A stretch of 64,000 bases of DNA from Rhodococcus sp. 06-462-5 (GTDB lineage: Bacteria > Actinomycetota > Actinomycetes > Mycobacteriales > Mycobacteriaceae). The notes under the pieces are model-generated. The model did no database searches. It was not told the origin of the DNA and saw only the letters and a program-made list of their open reading frames with translations. Positions 35,861-44,370 of this stretch are shown here, piece after piece (the stretch's first letter is position 1; every line of letters starts with the position of its first letter). The translations under genes and the position numbers were made by a program. Where the stretch lies: positions 248,001-312,000 of the forward strand of contig NZ_NOYD01000038.1 of the NCBI RefSeq assembly GCF_002258315.1, in the 5' to 3' direction.

Positions 35861-36225
35861 CGCGCTGCCTCCCAGTTGTCGAGCATTGTCTTGAGTTCGT
35901 CGACGGTCATGCCGAGCTTGCGCGCCTCGGTGACGAGTGGGTCGATGTACTGGCGAGCGAAGTGGTCTCGGCGACGGAATCGAAGAGCGTCGCGAGCCCC
36001 GGTGGTGACGAACATTCCGATTCCTCGTTTCTTGTAGACGACGCCGTCCGCAACGAGCTTGGCAAGTCCCTTACCTGCGGTGGCCGGGTTGATTCGATGG
36101 AACGCGGCCAGTTCGTTGGTCGAGGGAACCTGTTCTTCCTCTGCCAGGGAGCCGTCGATGATGGAGTTCTCGACCATCTCGGCGATCTGGAGGAAGATCG
36201 GCCTGCCCTCGTCCATCAGAACCAC
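35857..36225 (-). CDS. GntR-family transcriptional regulator (YtrA type)
   Basis: The 122-residue protein consists of an N-terminal winged helix-turn-helix (PIFLQIAEMVENSIIDGSLAEEEQVPSTNELAAFHRINPATAGKGLAKLVADGVVYKKRGIGMFVT) and a short two-helix dimerisation tail (about 85-122), the YtrA layout. Such regulators repress the ABC operon in which they lie and respond to cell-envelope-active compounds. It starts at ATG 36225, though GTG or TTG starts nearby are possible; it is the first gene of the operon. The promoter must lie in the short region before the divergent hydrolase-like gene. Confidence 0.9.
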   Translation of the reverse strand: MVLMDEGRPIFLQIAEMVENSIIDGSLAEEEQVPSTNELAAFHRINPATAGKGLAKLVADGVVYKKRGIGMFVTTGARDALRFRRRDHFARQYIDPLVTEARKLGMTVDELKTMLDNWEAAR

Positions 36226-36325
36226 CGCCGATGCGTCGAGGTTAGTCGCCTCGCTGGTTCATTACTCATGTAACTAACCATAGAACCGATGTGTGGTCGA
36301 CGCAAGAGGCAGTACCGTCGTCTCC

Positions 36326-36892
36326 ATGGAGTTCACGCATGTGAGTGCTGCGGGTGGGCAATGTTCGGTTCGGGTCGCAGGCCCGGACAGCAGGCACGCC
36401 GTTCTCTTGCTTCCCGATGCAGGCGATCCGGTGGATGTGTACGACGCCGTCAGTGAACGGCTGCACAACTCGGATCTGAAAACCGTTGCGCTGGAAAGCA
36501 TCGACGGCGTCAGCGACGACGCGATCCTGACTGTTCTCGACGAGCTGAAGCTGTCGTGGGTGCATCTCGTCGGCAGCGGCGCGGGTGCGGAGTCGGCTTG
36601 GACGTTGGCTGCCAAGACCTTCGGGCGCTTCGCCAGTCTGATCGCGGTGAACCGTTGCCACCCCGCGATCGCCGACGAGCAGGGCACCGTGCGCGCCGCG
36701 GACTGCCCCCCGGTCGAGTTGCCGACGACACTGGTCGTCGGGTCCTCACTGGGCCGCGCATCCGCCGACGCGAGCGGCCGGTTCGTCTACTCGGACTTCC
36801 GCGTGGTCCAACTCGACGGCAGCGCGAATGTCGTCGCCGACGAGCCGGCCGCGCTGGCAACGGAAATCGTGCTCCGCACCAGCCCCTGGTAA
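36326..36892 (+). CDS. Alpha/beta-hydrolase-fold protein lacking the nucleophile Ser
   Basis: The protein of about 188 residues has alpha/beta-hydrolase order: a strand with HAVLLLPDAGDP near residues 24-35 (oxyanion region), then HLVGSGAGAESAW at the nucleophile elbow. In that elbow the pattern is G-S-G-A-G, where a catalytic Ser would be expected at the middle position. The C-terminal part is short, without a clear Asp/His pair. It is therefore probably not a hydrolase, or uses a different residue. It starts at ATG 36326 (MEFTHVS); the frame opens at 36293. It sits between the divergent GntR/ABC operon and the convergent mtr gene (6 bases apart). Confidence 0.65.
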   Translation: MEFTHVSAAGGQCSVRVAGPDSRHAVLLLPDAGDPVDVYDAVSERLHNSDLKTVALESIDGVSDDAILTVLDELKLSWVHLVGSGAGAESAWTLAAKTFGRFASLIAVNRCHPAIADEQGTVRAADCPPVELPTTLVVGSSLGRASADASGRFVYSDFRVVQLDGSANVVADEPAALATEIVLRTSPW

Positions 36893-36898
36893 ACGGAA

Positions 36899-38284
36899 CT
36901 ACAGGTCGAGTCCCAGCAGAGCGTTCTCGACCACCTCGGGCAGGCCCGGGTGAATCCAGTACTGGCCACGGGCCATGTCCTGGGCGGACAGGCCGAAGCT
37001 CATCGCTTGGATGATGGGCTGAATCAGCGTCGGGGCCTGAGCGCCGATGATGTGCGCGCCGAGGATCTTCCCGGTGCCCTTCTCGGCGATGATCTTGCAC
37101 AGACCTTCGCTGTCTTCCATCGCCCAGCCGTAGGCGACGTCTCCGTAGTTCTGGACCTTGACGGTGATGTCCAGGCCGGCGTCACGGGCCTGTTCCTCGG
37201 TCATACCCACCTCGGCGATCTGTGGATCGGTGAACACTGCCGCGGGAACGAATCGGTGGTCGTTGGTGCGCAGCGCGGCGGTGTCGCCGTTCCACGCGTC
37301 GTGCAGCAGGTTGTGCTGGACCACTCGTGCTTCCTGGTTGGCCACATGCTTGAGCTGGTAGGGCGACGAGACGTCGCCGAGCGCGAACACGCCCTCGGCG
37401 GTGGTGCGGCCGAACTCGTCCACCACGATGCGGCCCTCGTCGTCCATGTCGATGCCTGCCGTGTCGAGATCCAGTCGATCGCCGTTCGGCTCGCGGCCCA
37501 CGGCCACGAGGAAGGCATCGCCGAGAACCCTGGTGCCGTCGGCCAATTCGACGCCGTGCAGCGCGCCCTCGGTGACGGCGCGGGTCTCACCGGAGTCGAG
37601 ATGGACGTCCCACTTGGCGCGGGCGAGATCGGTGAATCGCTTGGAAATGTCGGCGTCCAGTGCGCGGAGCAAGGTGTCCTTGCGGGCGACGATCGACACC
37701 TTCGAGCCGAGTGCGGAGAACACGTGCGCGAATTCCGCTGCGATGTACCCGGATCCGAGAATCACCAGATGCTCGGGAAGCTCCGGCAGCCGCATCACGT
37801 CACTGTTGGTGTGGTAGCTGACACCCGAATCGGCAATGGACTGCGGCACCACCGGCCGTGATCCGGCCGCGATGACGACCTGGTCTGCGGTGATGACGGT
37901 GCCGGTGCCCGTGTCGATCGTGCGGGGGCCTACGAACGTCGCATGGCCCTCGAACAATGTGACATTCGGGCTGCCTTCGGCGCGGTAGCGCTTGCCGCCT
38001 TCGGAGATGGGGTCGATGCGGCCGAAGACGCGGTCGACGATGTCCGGCCAGCGCACCGCGTCCACATGGGCGTCGACACCGTATTTGGCGGAATCACGCA
38101 CCGTACGGGCGACTTCGGCGGCGTAGACGAACATCTTCGTGGGAATGCAGCCGACGTTGAGGCAGGTGCCGCCGAATGTCGAGTTCTCCTCGAGCAGAGC
38201 GATCTTCTTGTCCTCGAAGCGCGAATCGGCGATGGAGTTGCCCGATCCGGAGCCGATGATCGCGACGTCGAAATGCTCGGTCAT
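36899..38284 (-). CDS. mtr: Mycothione reductase
   Basis: The 461-residue FAD flavoprotein of the pyridine nucleotide-disulfide oxidoreductase family reduces mycothiol disulfide with NADPH. The redox-active disulfide is Cys41-Cys46 ([13 protein letters not shown]), with FAD binding at [18 protein letters not shown](P) binding at [15 protein letters not shown], and the C-terminal catalytic His/Glu in [12 protein letters not shown]. The GSGSGN start and lack of a lipoamide signature separate it from dihydrolipoamide dehydrogenase and match mycobacterial Mtr. The ATG at 38284 overlaps the stop of the upstream hydrolase gene; the frame to 38692 lies inside that gene. Confidence 0.95.
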   Translation of the reverse strand: MTEHFDVAIIGSGSGNSIADSRFEDKKIALLEENSTFGGTCLNVGCIPTKMFVYAAEVARTVRDSAKYGVDAHVDAVRWPDIVDRVFGRIDPISEGGKRYRAEGSPNVTLFEGHATFVGPRTIDTGTGTVITADQVVIAAGSRPVVPQSIADSGVSYHTNSDVMRLPELPEHLVILGSGYIAAEFAHVFSALGSKVSIVARKDTLLRALDADISKRFTDLARAKWDVHLDSGETRAVTEGALHGVELADGTRVLGDAFLVAVGREPNGDRLDLDTAGIDMDDEGRIVVDEFGRTTAEGVFALGDVSSPYQLKHVANQEARVVQHNLLHDAWNGDTAALRTNDHRFVPAAVFTDPQIAEVGMTEEQARDAGLDITVKVQNYGDVAYGWAMEDSEGLCKIIAEKGTGKILGAHIIGAQAPTLIQPIIQAMSFGLSAQDMARGQYWIHPGLPEVVENALLGLDL

Positions 38285-39321
38285 GAAATGTGCCCGCTCT
38301 CGGTGTGGTCCTTGCCCGACGCGTGGTCGGTGCCCTCGCTTCGATGCAACCATTCGATCCACTCGTCCATTTCCTCGAAGGCCCGCGAGCGCGGAGCCTC
38401 GGTGGACAGGAACACGTCGTGACGGGCTCCCTCGATGGGCACGATCGTGGTGCGGTCGCCCAGGCAGCCGGCCCAGCGGGCGATCTGGCGAACGTCCAGT
38501 ACGGCGTCTGCGGCGTCGACGGCGGAGCTGTACCGGCGGGAGAAGTGCGTCACTTTCGAGCGCAGAATCAGTGCGGGGATGCCGATGTCGAGGCCGCGAT
38601 GGAGTTCGGCGTGACCGCGGCGGACGGCGCGGATCCATCCGAAGGTGATGGGGAAGCCGGCGAGTGGCTTCCAATCGAGGTCGTAGTCCCATTCGCCGTT
38701 CTCGGACGCCGCGAGCGACAGACCGTAGGTGTCGAGGCCGCCGCCGGGGACCTGCGCCTTGGACCGGAATCGGCCGATGACGTCGATCGCTGCGGTGCCG
38801 ACGCTGCGAATGGCGGGTGGACCCTGCAGGTCGAACCAGGGGCTGTTGAGCACCACGCCTGCCAGGCCGAGGCCGGCGGACCCGCCTTCTCGGCGGTTGA
38901 GGCGGTTCAGCCAGAGCGGCAGCACGAGCCCGCCCGTCGAGTGCGCCATGAGCAGCACCGGGGCACCGGAGCGTTCGGCGCGGACCAGGGCCAGAGCTTC
39001 GTTCAGCTCGGTGTCGTACATCGCCAGGTCGGTCACGAAGTGCGCGGTCTGACCCTCACGGCGCGAGCGTCCGCATTTACGCAGGTCCAGTGCGTAGAAG
39101 GCGTACCCCATGGCGGCGAAGTGTTCGGCGATGTGTCGCTGGAAGAAGTAGTCGGTGAAACCGTGGACGTAGATCACCGCGCGCTCGAAGTTCGCAGCGC
39201 CCGACGGTTGGTACCGCACGAGAGTGGCCTCGACCTGCCCCTCGCCGTCCGGATCGTCACCGAGTGGAATGGTCGTCTGTTCGTAGCCGTCGCCGAGGAC
39301 ATCGGGCACCCAGGTAGTCAC
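38281..39321 (-). CDS. Alpha/beta hydrolase (monoacylglycerol-lipase-like)
   Basis: The 346-residue serine hydrolase has an HGFTDYFF oxyanion loop after ERAVIYVHG, the nucleophile elbow [12 protein letters not shown] (A-H-S-T-G instead of G-x-S-x-G), and a C-terminal His in [15 protein letters not shown], with the acid presumably in the strand before it. It has no signal peptide. The family cleaves monoacylglycerols or related esters. It is upstream of mtr with a 4-base TCATGA overlap, the same pairing as in M. tuberculosis (Rv2854-Rv2855), so the two are translationally coupled. It starts at ATG 39321. Confidence 0.9.
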   Translation of the reverse strand: MTTWVPDVLGDGYEQTTIPLGDDPDGEGQVEATLVRYQPSGAANFERAVIYVHGFTDYFFQRHIAEHFAAMGYAFYALDLRKCGRSRREGQTAHFVTDLAMYDTELNEALALVRAERSGAPVLLMAHSTGGLVLPLWLNRLNRREGGSAGLGLAGVVLNSPWFDLQGPPAIRSVGTAAIDVIGRFRSKAQVPGGGLDTYGLSLAASENGEWDYDLDWKPLAGFPITFGWIRAVRRGHAELHRGLDIGIPALILRSKVTHFSRRYSSAVDAADAVLDVRQIARWAGCLGDRTTIVPIEGARHDVFLSTEAPRSRAFEEMDEWIEWLHRSEGTDHASGKDHTESGHIS

Positions 39322-39513
39322 AGATCACAACTGTAGTGGGCGCCGCCGGCGGCGTCCGAGGAGCACAATCGAGACCGGGTTGACGTGGTGTCCGATGGGG
39401 TAGGCCCAGCTAGTAACCTGACCGCACCGGGTGAGTAGCCCCTCTACAACAGAGTTCTTCGGTCGATGCCGCCACCGGCCGAGATCTCGACAGACAAGGA
39501 AGTCGATTCTCCA

Positions 39514-41034
39514 GTGTCCAAAGATGAGCAGGGTAAGCGGATCAAGACCGACGTCGTTCTGGTCGGTGCCGGAATCATGAGCGCCACCCTCGGTGCGCTG
39601 CTCCGTCAGCTCGAGCCGAACTGGTCGATCGACGTCTACGAGCGGCTCGACGCGGCCGCGGCCGAGAGCAGCGACGCGTGGAACAACGCGGGCACCGGCC
39701 ACTCGGCACTGTGCGAGCTGAACTACACGCCGCAGAACAAGGACGGCAGCGTCGATATCGCCAAGGCGCTCAACGTCAACGAGCAGTTCCAGGTGTCGCG
39801 GCAGTTCTGGGCCCACGGCATCGAGACCGGTGTTCTCTCCGACGCCAAGAACTTCATCAACCCCATTCCGCACGTGAGCTTCGTGCACGGGGCCGAGAAC
39901 GTGAAGTACCTCCGGGCGCGCTACGAGGCGCTCGTGGGCAACCCACTGTTCGCAGGCATGGAGTACATCGACTCCAAGGACGAGTTCTCGGCGCGACTGC
40001 CGTTGATGGCCAAGGGCCGTGACTTCTCGGATCCGGTGGCGCTGAACTGGAGCCAGGAGGGCACCGACGTCGACTTCGGTGCGCTCACCAAGCAGCTGCT
40101 GAACTACCTGTCGTCCGCGGGCGGCACCGTGCACTTCGGCCACGATGTGCGCAACATCACCAAGCAGTCCGACGGCACCTGGGACGTCAAGGTCGCCAAC
40201 CAGCGCACCGGCGCGAAGAAGACCGTCAACGCCAAGTTCGTGTTCGTCGGTGCAGGCGGCGGCGCACTGCACCTGCTGCAGAAGTCCGGGATCGCGGAGA
40301 TCAAGGGATTCGGCGGCTTCCCGGTCAGCGGCGAGTGGTTGCGATGCACCGATCCGGCACTGATCGAGCAGCACTCGGCCAAGGTGTACGGCAAGGCGTC
40401 GGTCGGTGCTCCGCCGATGTCGGTACCGCACCTCGACACCCGCGTGATCAACGGACAGCAGGGTCTGCTGTTCGGTCCGTATGCCGGCTGGTCGCCCAAG
40501 TTCCTCAAGCAGGGCAAGATCACCGACCTGCCCGGCTCGGTCAAGCCCGGCAACCTGATGTCGATGCTCGGAGTCGGCGTGACCGAACTCGGACTCGTCA
40601 AGTACCTGGTCAGTGAGCTGGCTCAGTCGCAGGCGGATCGTGTCGAGACGCTGCGCGAGTTCGCGCCCTCGGTACTCGGCGAGAACTGGGAGCTCGTCAC
40701 CGCCGGTCAGCGCGTCCAGGTGATCCGCAAGAAGGGTCGCGGCGGCGTGCTCGAGTTCGGCACAGCCGTGGTCAACGCTGCGGACGGCACGATCGCGGGA
40801 CTGCTCGGTGCCTCTCCCGGCGCCTCCACCGCCGTTCCGGCCATGCTGGACGTGCTGCAGCGGTGCTTCGGAGACAAGTACGACGCATGGCAGCCCAAGC
40901 TCAAGGAAATGGTCCCCTCGCTCGGGGTCAAGCTGGCACAGAACAGCTCGTTGTTCGACGAGGTCTGGGGCTGGACGTCGAAGACACTGGAACTGGAAAA
41001 TGCTCGTGAGCTCGCACAGCCCACGGGTGTGTGA
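39514..41034 (+). CDS. mqo: Malate:quinone oxidoreductase
   Basis: The membrane-associated FAD enzyme of about 506 residues oxidises malate to oxaloacetate and passes electrons to menaquinone in the TCA cycle. FAD-binding motif [17 protein letters not shown] is near the N-terminus. Family segments [42 protein letters not shown] and [21 protein letters not shown] follow. GTG 39514 ([10 protein letters not shown]) is preferred because AAGGAAG lies upstream; ATG 39466 would add 16 residues. The upstream 190 bases contain a GC-rich inverted repeat near 39340-39358 and TTGACG at 39380-39385. It overlaps the next gene by 4 bases if that gene starts at GTG 41031. Confidence 0.95.
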   Translation: MSKDEQGKRIKTDVVLVGAGIMSATLGALLRQLEPNWSIDVYERLDAAAAESSDAWNNAGTGHSALCELNYTPQNKDGSVDIAKALNVNEQFQVSRQFWAHGIETGVLSDAKNFINPIPHVSFVHGAENVKYLRARYEALVGNPLFAGMEYIDSKDEFSARLPLMAKGRDFSDPVALNWSQEGTDVDFGALTKQLLNYLSSAGGTVHFGHDVRNITKQSDGTWDVKVANQRTGAKKTVNAKFVFVGAGGGALHLLQKSGIAEIKGFGGFPVSGEWLRCTDPALIEQHSAKVYGKASVGAPPMSVPHLDTRVINGQQGLLFGPYAGWSPKFLKQGKITDLPGSVKPGNLMSMLGVGVTELGLVKYLVSELAQSQADRVETLREFAPSVLGENWELVTAGQRVQVIRKKGRGGVLEFGTAVVNAADGTIAGLLGASPGASTAVPAMLDVLQRCFGDKYDAWQPKLKEMVPSLGVKLAQNSSLFDEVWGWTSKTLELENARELAQPTGV

Positions 41035-41045
41035 TAGCAAAAGGT

Positions 41046-41522
41046 ATGAATACGCAAGCAGCAGCTCTCAAACGATCATGGGCACTAGACCTGTCCAACA
41101 GCACGTTGTACGACCTGTTGAAGCTGCGTGTCGAGGTGTTCGTGGTCGAGCAGGCGTGTGCGTACCCGGAGTTGGACGGGCGTGACCTGCTGACCGAGAC
41201 ACGGCACTTCTGGCTCGAACGGGACGGCGAAGTGGTGTGCACACTCCGCCTGCTAGAGGAGCACGACGACGGCGAGAAGGCGTTCCGTATCGGCCGGCTC
41301 TGCACGCAGCGCTCGGCCAGGGGACAGGGCCACACCACGCGAATTCTGCGGGCCGCGCTTGCCGAGGTCGGCTCTGCGCCGTGCCGGATCAACGCTCAGA
41401 GCTACCTCGTCGACATGTACGCCAAGCACGGGTTCCTGCCCGACGGCGAGGAAGTTCTCGAGGACGGCATCCCGCACACCCCGATGCGTCGGGGCGGCGG
41501 CACCGCCTGGAGCGAGGCCTGA
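41046..41522 (+). CDS. ElaA-family GNAT acetyltransferase
   Basis: The protein of about 158 residues shows the ElaA pattern: LSNSTLYDLLKLRVEVFVVEQACAYPELDGRD near the N-terminus, then GNAT motif A (IGRLCTQRSARGQGHTTRILRAAL) and the conserved INAQSYLVDMYAKHGFLPDGEE ending. The substrate is unknown. ATG 41046 is taken as the start after AAAAGG; GTG 41031, overlapping the mqo stop, is also possible. The mqo-elaA-chelatase order is that of mycobacteria. After the stop come a dispersed repeat copy, a hairpin and a B12 riboswitch. Confidence 0.88.
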   Translation: MNTQAAALKRSWALDLSNSTLYDLLKLRVEVFVVEQACAYPELDGRDLLTETRHFWLERDGEVVCTLRLLEEHDDGEKAFRIGRLCTQRSARGQGHTTRILRAALAEVGSAPCRINAQSYLVDMYAKHGFLPDGEEVLEDGIPHTPMRRGGGTAWSEA

Positions 41523-41550
41523 CCTTCCGCAGTACTCGATTACCAGTGAG

Positions 41551-41575
41551 GTCATTCCGCAGGCTCCACTCCCGG
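41551..41575 (+). repeat. Dispersed 25-bp repeat, copy 2
   Basis: It differs from the copy at 5908-5932 by one base, in the fourth position (A for G). It starts 29 bases after the elaA stop and runs directly into the 41575-41618 hairpin. Confidence 0.65.
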
Positions 41576-41618
41576 AACGAATGCCACACCCGGTCCACAC
41601 CGTGTGTGGCATTCGTTC
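41575..41618 (+). terminator. Long hairpin between elaA and the B12 riboswitch
   Basis: A perfect 15-bp stem pairs 41575-41589 (GAACGAATGCCACAC) with 41604-41618 around a 14-base loop. No T run follows. Its position just upstream of the riboswitch suggests it separates mqo/elaA transcription from the cobalamin operon. Confidence 0.65.
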
Positions 41619-41621
41619 GTT

Positions 41622-41745
41622 CGGCGGTAGTGTTCCGTTCGAAGTCGGTCGCGGAGAAGTCCTGTGTCAATCAGGCGCGGTCCCGCCACTGTGTTCAGGA
41701 GACTCTTCGATCGGAAGATTCCCCTGTCAGCCAGATCGCCGCCCG
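41622..41745 (+). ncRNA. Cobalamin (B12) riboswitch
   Basis: The conserved cores are present in order: GGAGAAGTCCTGTGTCAATC, then GGTCCCGCCACTGTG (41679-41693), and the 3' B12-box-like CAGCCAGATCGCCGCC (41728-41743). GGCGG (41623-41627) can pair with CCGCC (41739-41743) as the closing P1 stem. It lies 5' of the chelatase-cobO-cobB-cobE genes, so high cobalamin should lower their expression. GCCCGG (41741-41746) can alternatively pair with CCGGGC (41783-41788), a possible switch hairpin just before the ribosome site at 41792-41798. Confidence 0.87.
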
Positions 41746-41804
41746 GCTTCGTGTATCTCGACCGAACGTCCGGCGCGGAACTCCGGGCACGAAGGGAATT
41801 GGCT

Positions 41805-43739
41805 GTGCAGCGAAGTGGGAGTGTTCCCGAACCGGGATATCCGTTCAGTGCGATCGTCGGTCAGGATCAGCTGAGGTTGTCGCTGATTCTGTGCGCCGTG
41901 CACCCCGGTATCGGCGGTGTACTGGTGCGAGGGGAGAAAGGCACCGCGAAGTCGACGGTGGTGCGCGCACTCGCGACTCTGCTGCCCGCTGTGGAGGACG
42001 AGGACGGCTCGCGCCCGGCGAAGCTCGTCGAACTTCCGGTGGGGGCAACCGAGGACCGAGTGGTGGGGTCCATCGACCTCGAGAAGGTTCTGCGCGACGG
42101 CGAACGTGCATTTCAACCCGGTCTCCTCGCGGCCGCGCACCGTGGTGTTCTCTACGTCGACGAAGTGAACCTGCTGCACGATCATCTGGTCGACGTGCTG
42201 CTCGACGCGGCCGCGATGGGCCGGGTGCACGTCGAGCGTGACGGTGTATCTCATTCCCACCCTGCGCAATTCGTGCTCGTCGGCACGATGAATCCCGAGG
42301 AGGGTGAGCTACGCCCGCAGCTGCTCGACCGGTTCGGTCTGGCAGTGGAAGTGACGGCATCACGGGACGTGGACGTCCGCATGAACGTCGTCCGCCGCCG
42401 GATGAACTACGAGCGGGATCCGCACGCGTTCGCCGCAGAATTCCGCAACGACGACATCGCCGTGGCCGAGCAGATTCTGGCCGCCCGGAAGATTCTCGAC
42501 GATGTGGTGTTGAGCGACAAGGAACTTCGTCGTATCGCCGCGCTGTGTGCGTCCTTCGACGTCGACGGTATGCGCGCCGATCTGGTGCTGGCGCGTACCG
42601 CGTCCGCCCACGCCGCCTGGCGAGGCGCGAGCGAGGTGGCCGAGGAGGACGTGCGAATCGCCGCCGAACTGGCTCTGCCGCACCGCCGTCGGCGCGACCC
42701 CTTCGACGAGCCGGGCATCGACGACAAGCAGTTGGACGAGGCCATGCGGGACGCAGCCGAACAGGCCGATCAACAACCCGACCCGGAGCCCGACCCCGAC
42801 GGCGGCGGGGGAGCGCCCGAGCCCGAGGCCCCCGACGACGACTCCCAGTCCCAGTCTTCCGATTCGCAGTCTTCCGATTCGCGCGACGAGTCGGCGCAAC
42901 CACCACCGTCCTCGGGTGCAGGCAGCGAGAAGCAGGCAGGCACTCCGGGCGCACAGTTCAGAGCGCGATTGCTCGAGGTTCCCGGAGTGGGCGAGGGTGC
43001 GCCCGGCCGACGCTCGCGATCACGGTCCTCGCACGGACGGTCGGTTCGGCCCACTGTCGAGGCAGGCAAGGGTCTGCACCTGGTGGGCACCCTGTTCGCC
43101 GCGGCCGAGCAACAGGTGGTCCGCGGCCGTACCTCCGGCCGGTTGAAGCTCGCGCCGGCGGATCTGAGGGGCGCGATCAAGGAGGGACGCGAGGGCAACC
43201 TGATCGTCTTCGTCGTCGACGCCTCGGGATCGATGGCTGCACGAGATCGACTCTCTGCGGTGACCGGTGCGGTGCTGTCGCTGTTGCGCGATGCCTATCA
43301 ACGCCGTGACAAGGTCGCCGTCATCACCGTGCGCGGCAGAGAGGCCGAGACAGTGTTGCCGCCGACGTCGTCGGTGGACGTGGCCGTGACGCGGTTGCGG
43401 AAGTTGAAGACCGGCGGCAGATCTCCTTTGGCACAGGGCTTTCTGCAGGCACGTGAACTCGTTCTGCGAGAGCGTGTTCGAGATCCGCTGCGCCGCGCTC
43501 TGGTGGTCGCGCTGACCGACGGACGGGCCACCGGAGGTACCGATCCCGTCGGCCGGGCCCGCATCGCCGCCCGGCGCATCGCGTCGGACAAGATCGCCTC
43601 CGTCGTCGTCGACTGCGAATCGGGAATGGTCCGCCTCGGACTCGCTGCCGATTTCGCGGCATGCCTCGGCGGCGGATACGTGGCCCTCGCGGACCTGTCG
43701 GCCGAACAGGTCGCCGCCGTCGTTCGCGCAGCGGCGTAG
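41805..43739 (+). CDS. Fused magnesium/cobalt chelatase I and D subunits
   Basis: The protein of about 644 residues combines an AAA+ ChlI-like domain (about 10-310; Walker [10 protein letters not shown]; Walker [11 protein letters not shown]), a disordered Pro/Asp/Ser-rich linker (about 320-405), and a ChlD-like von Willebrand A domain (about 465-644) with the MIDAS motif DASGS. It would power metal insertion into a corrin ring together with a large CobN/ChlH subunit, which is not in this window. GTG 41805 is chosen over 41664 because the earlier start lies inside the riboswitch and AAGGGAA sits 7 bases upstream. The cobO gene starts 10 bases later. Confidence 0.9.
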   Translation: MQRSGSVPEPGYPFSAIVGQDQLRLSLILCAVHPGIGGVLVRGEKGTAKSTVVRALATLLPAVEDEDGSRPAKLVELPVGATEDRVVGSIDLEKVLRDGERAFQPGLLAAAHRGVLYVDEVNLLHDHLVDVLLDAAAMGRVHVERDGVSHSHPAQFVLVGTMNPEEGELRPQLLDRFGLAVEVTASRDVDVRMNVVRRRMNYERDPHAFAAEFRNDDIAVAEQILAARKILDDVVLSDKELRRIAALCASFDVDGMRADLVLARTASAHAAWRGASEVAEEDVRIAAELALPHRRRRDPFDEPGIDDKQLDEAMRDAAEQADQQPDPEPDPDGGGGAPEPEAPDDDSQSQSSDSQSSDSRDESAQPPPSSGAGSEKQAGTPGAQFRARLLEVPGVGEGAPGRRSRSRSSHGRSVRPTVEAGKGLHLVGTLFAAAEQQVVRGRTSGRLKLAPADLRGAIKEGREGNLIVFVVDASGSMAARDRLSAVTGAVLSLLRDAYQRRDKVAVITVRGREAETVLPPTSSVDVAVTRLRKLKTGGRSPLAQGFLQARELVLRERVRDPLRRALVVALTDGRATGGTDPVGRARIAARRIASDKIASVVVDCESGMVRLGLAADFAACLGGGYVALADLSAEQVAAVVRAAA

Positions 43740-43749
43740 GGGGTACGCG

Positions 43750-44370
43750 ATGCCTCGGGGTGTACCGGCTCCCGGAACCGTTCCGCAGGACGGCCTCACG
43801 ACCCGTCAGCGCCGCAATCTGCCCGTGCTCGCCGTGCACACCGGCCCGGGCAAGGGGAAATCGACCGCCGCATTCGGAATGGCGTTGCGGGCCTGGAATC
43901 AAGGTTTCGACGTCGGAGTGTTCCAGTTCGTCAAGAGTGCCAAGTGGAAGGTCGGCGAGGAAGCGGCGTTTCGCACACTCGGCGACCTGCACGAGAGCAC
44001 CGGGGTCGGCGGAGCCGTCGAATGGCACAAGATGGGCGAGGGGTGGTCGTGGACGCGTAAGAGGGGCAGCGACGTCGACCACGCCGAGGCCGCGGCGGAG
44101 GGCTGGCAGGAGATCGCCCGGCGCATCGAGCAACAGTCGCACCGTTTCTACGTGCTGGACGAGTTCACCTACCCACTCAAGTGGGGGTGGGTCGACGTAG
44201 CCGAGGTGGTCGACGTCCTGACCCACCGGCCTGGCAATCAGCACGTCGTCATCACCGGACGCGACGCACCCCGTGAACTGATCGAGGCTGCAGACCTGGT
44301 CACCGAGATGGCCAAGGTCAAGCACCCCATGGACGCGGGACGCAAGGGGCAGCGAGGCATCGAATGGTGA
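43750..44370 (+). CDS. cobO: Cob(I)yrinic acid a,c-diamide adenosyltransferase
   Basis: The 206-residue CobO/BtuR-type ATP:corrinoid adenosyltransferase attaches the 5'-deoxyadenosyl ligand to cobalt. The P-loop HTGPGKGKSTAAFG is at residues about 36-49. Further family motifs are VGVFQFVKSAKWKVGEE, YVLDEFTYPLKWGWVD and VVITGRDAPRELIEAADLVTEM. It starts at ATG 43750 and ends overlapping cobB by 7 bases, so the pair is coupled. Expression is probably under the upstream cobalamin riboswitch. Confidence 0.96.
   Translation: MPRGVPAPGTVPQDGLTTRQRRNLPVLAVHTGPGKGKSTAAFGMALRAWNQGFDVGVFQFVKSAKWKVGEEAAFRTLGDLHESTGVGGAVEWHKMGEGWSWTRKRGSDVDHAEAAAEGWQEIARRIEQQSHRFYVLDEFTYPLKWGWVDVAEVVDVLTHRPGNQHVVITGRDAPRELIEAADLVTEMAKVKHPMDAGRKGQRGIEW

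Noticed and set aside
38285..38692. N-terminal extension of mtr
   Set aside because: The extension overlaps the coupled hydrolase gene and is rich in Arg/Pro with no family match; ATG 38284 fits the FAD motif position.
39325..41040. 571-residue minus-strand open frame
   Set aside because: It is antisense to mqo, which is well supported, and has no family similarity.
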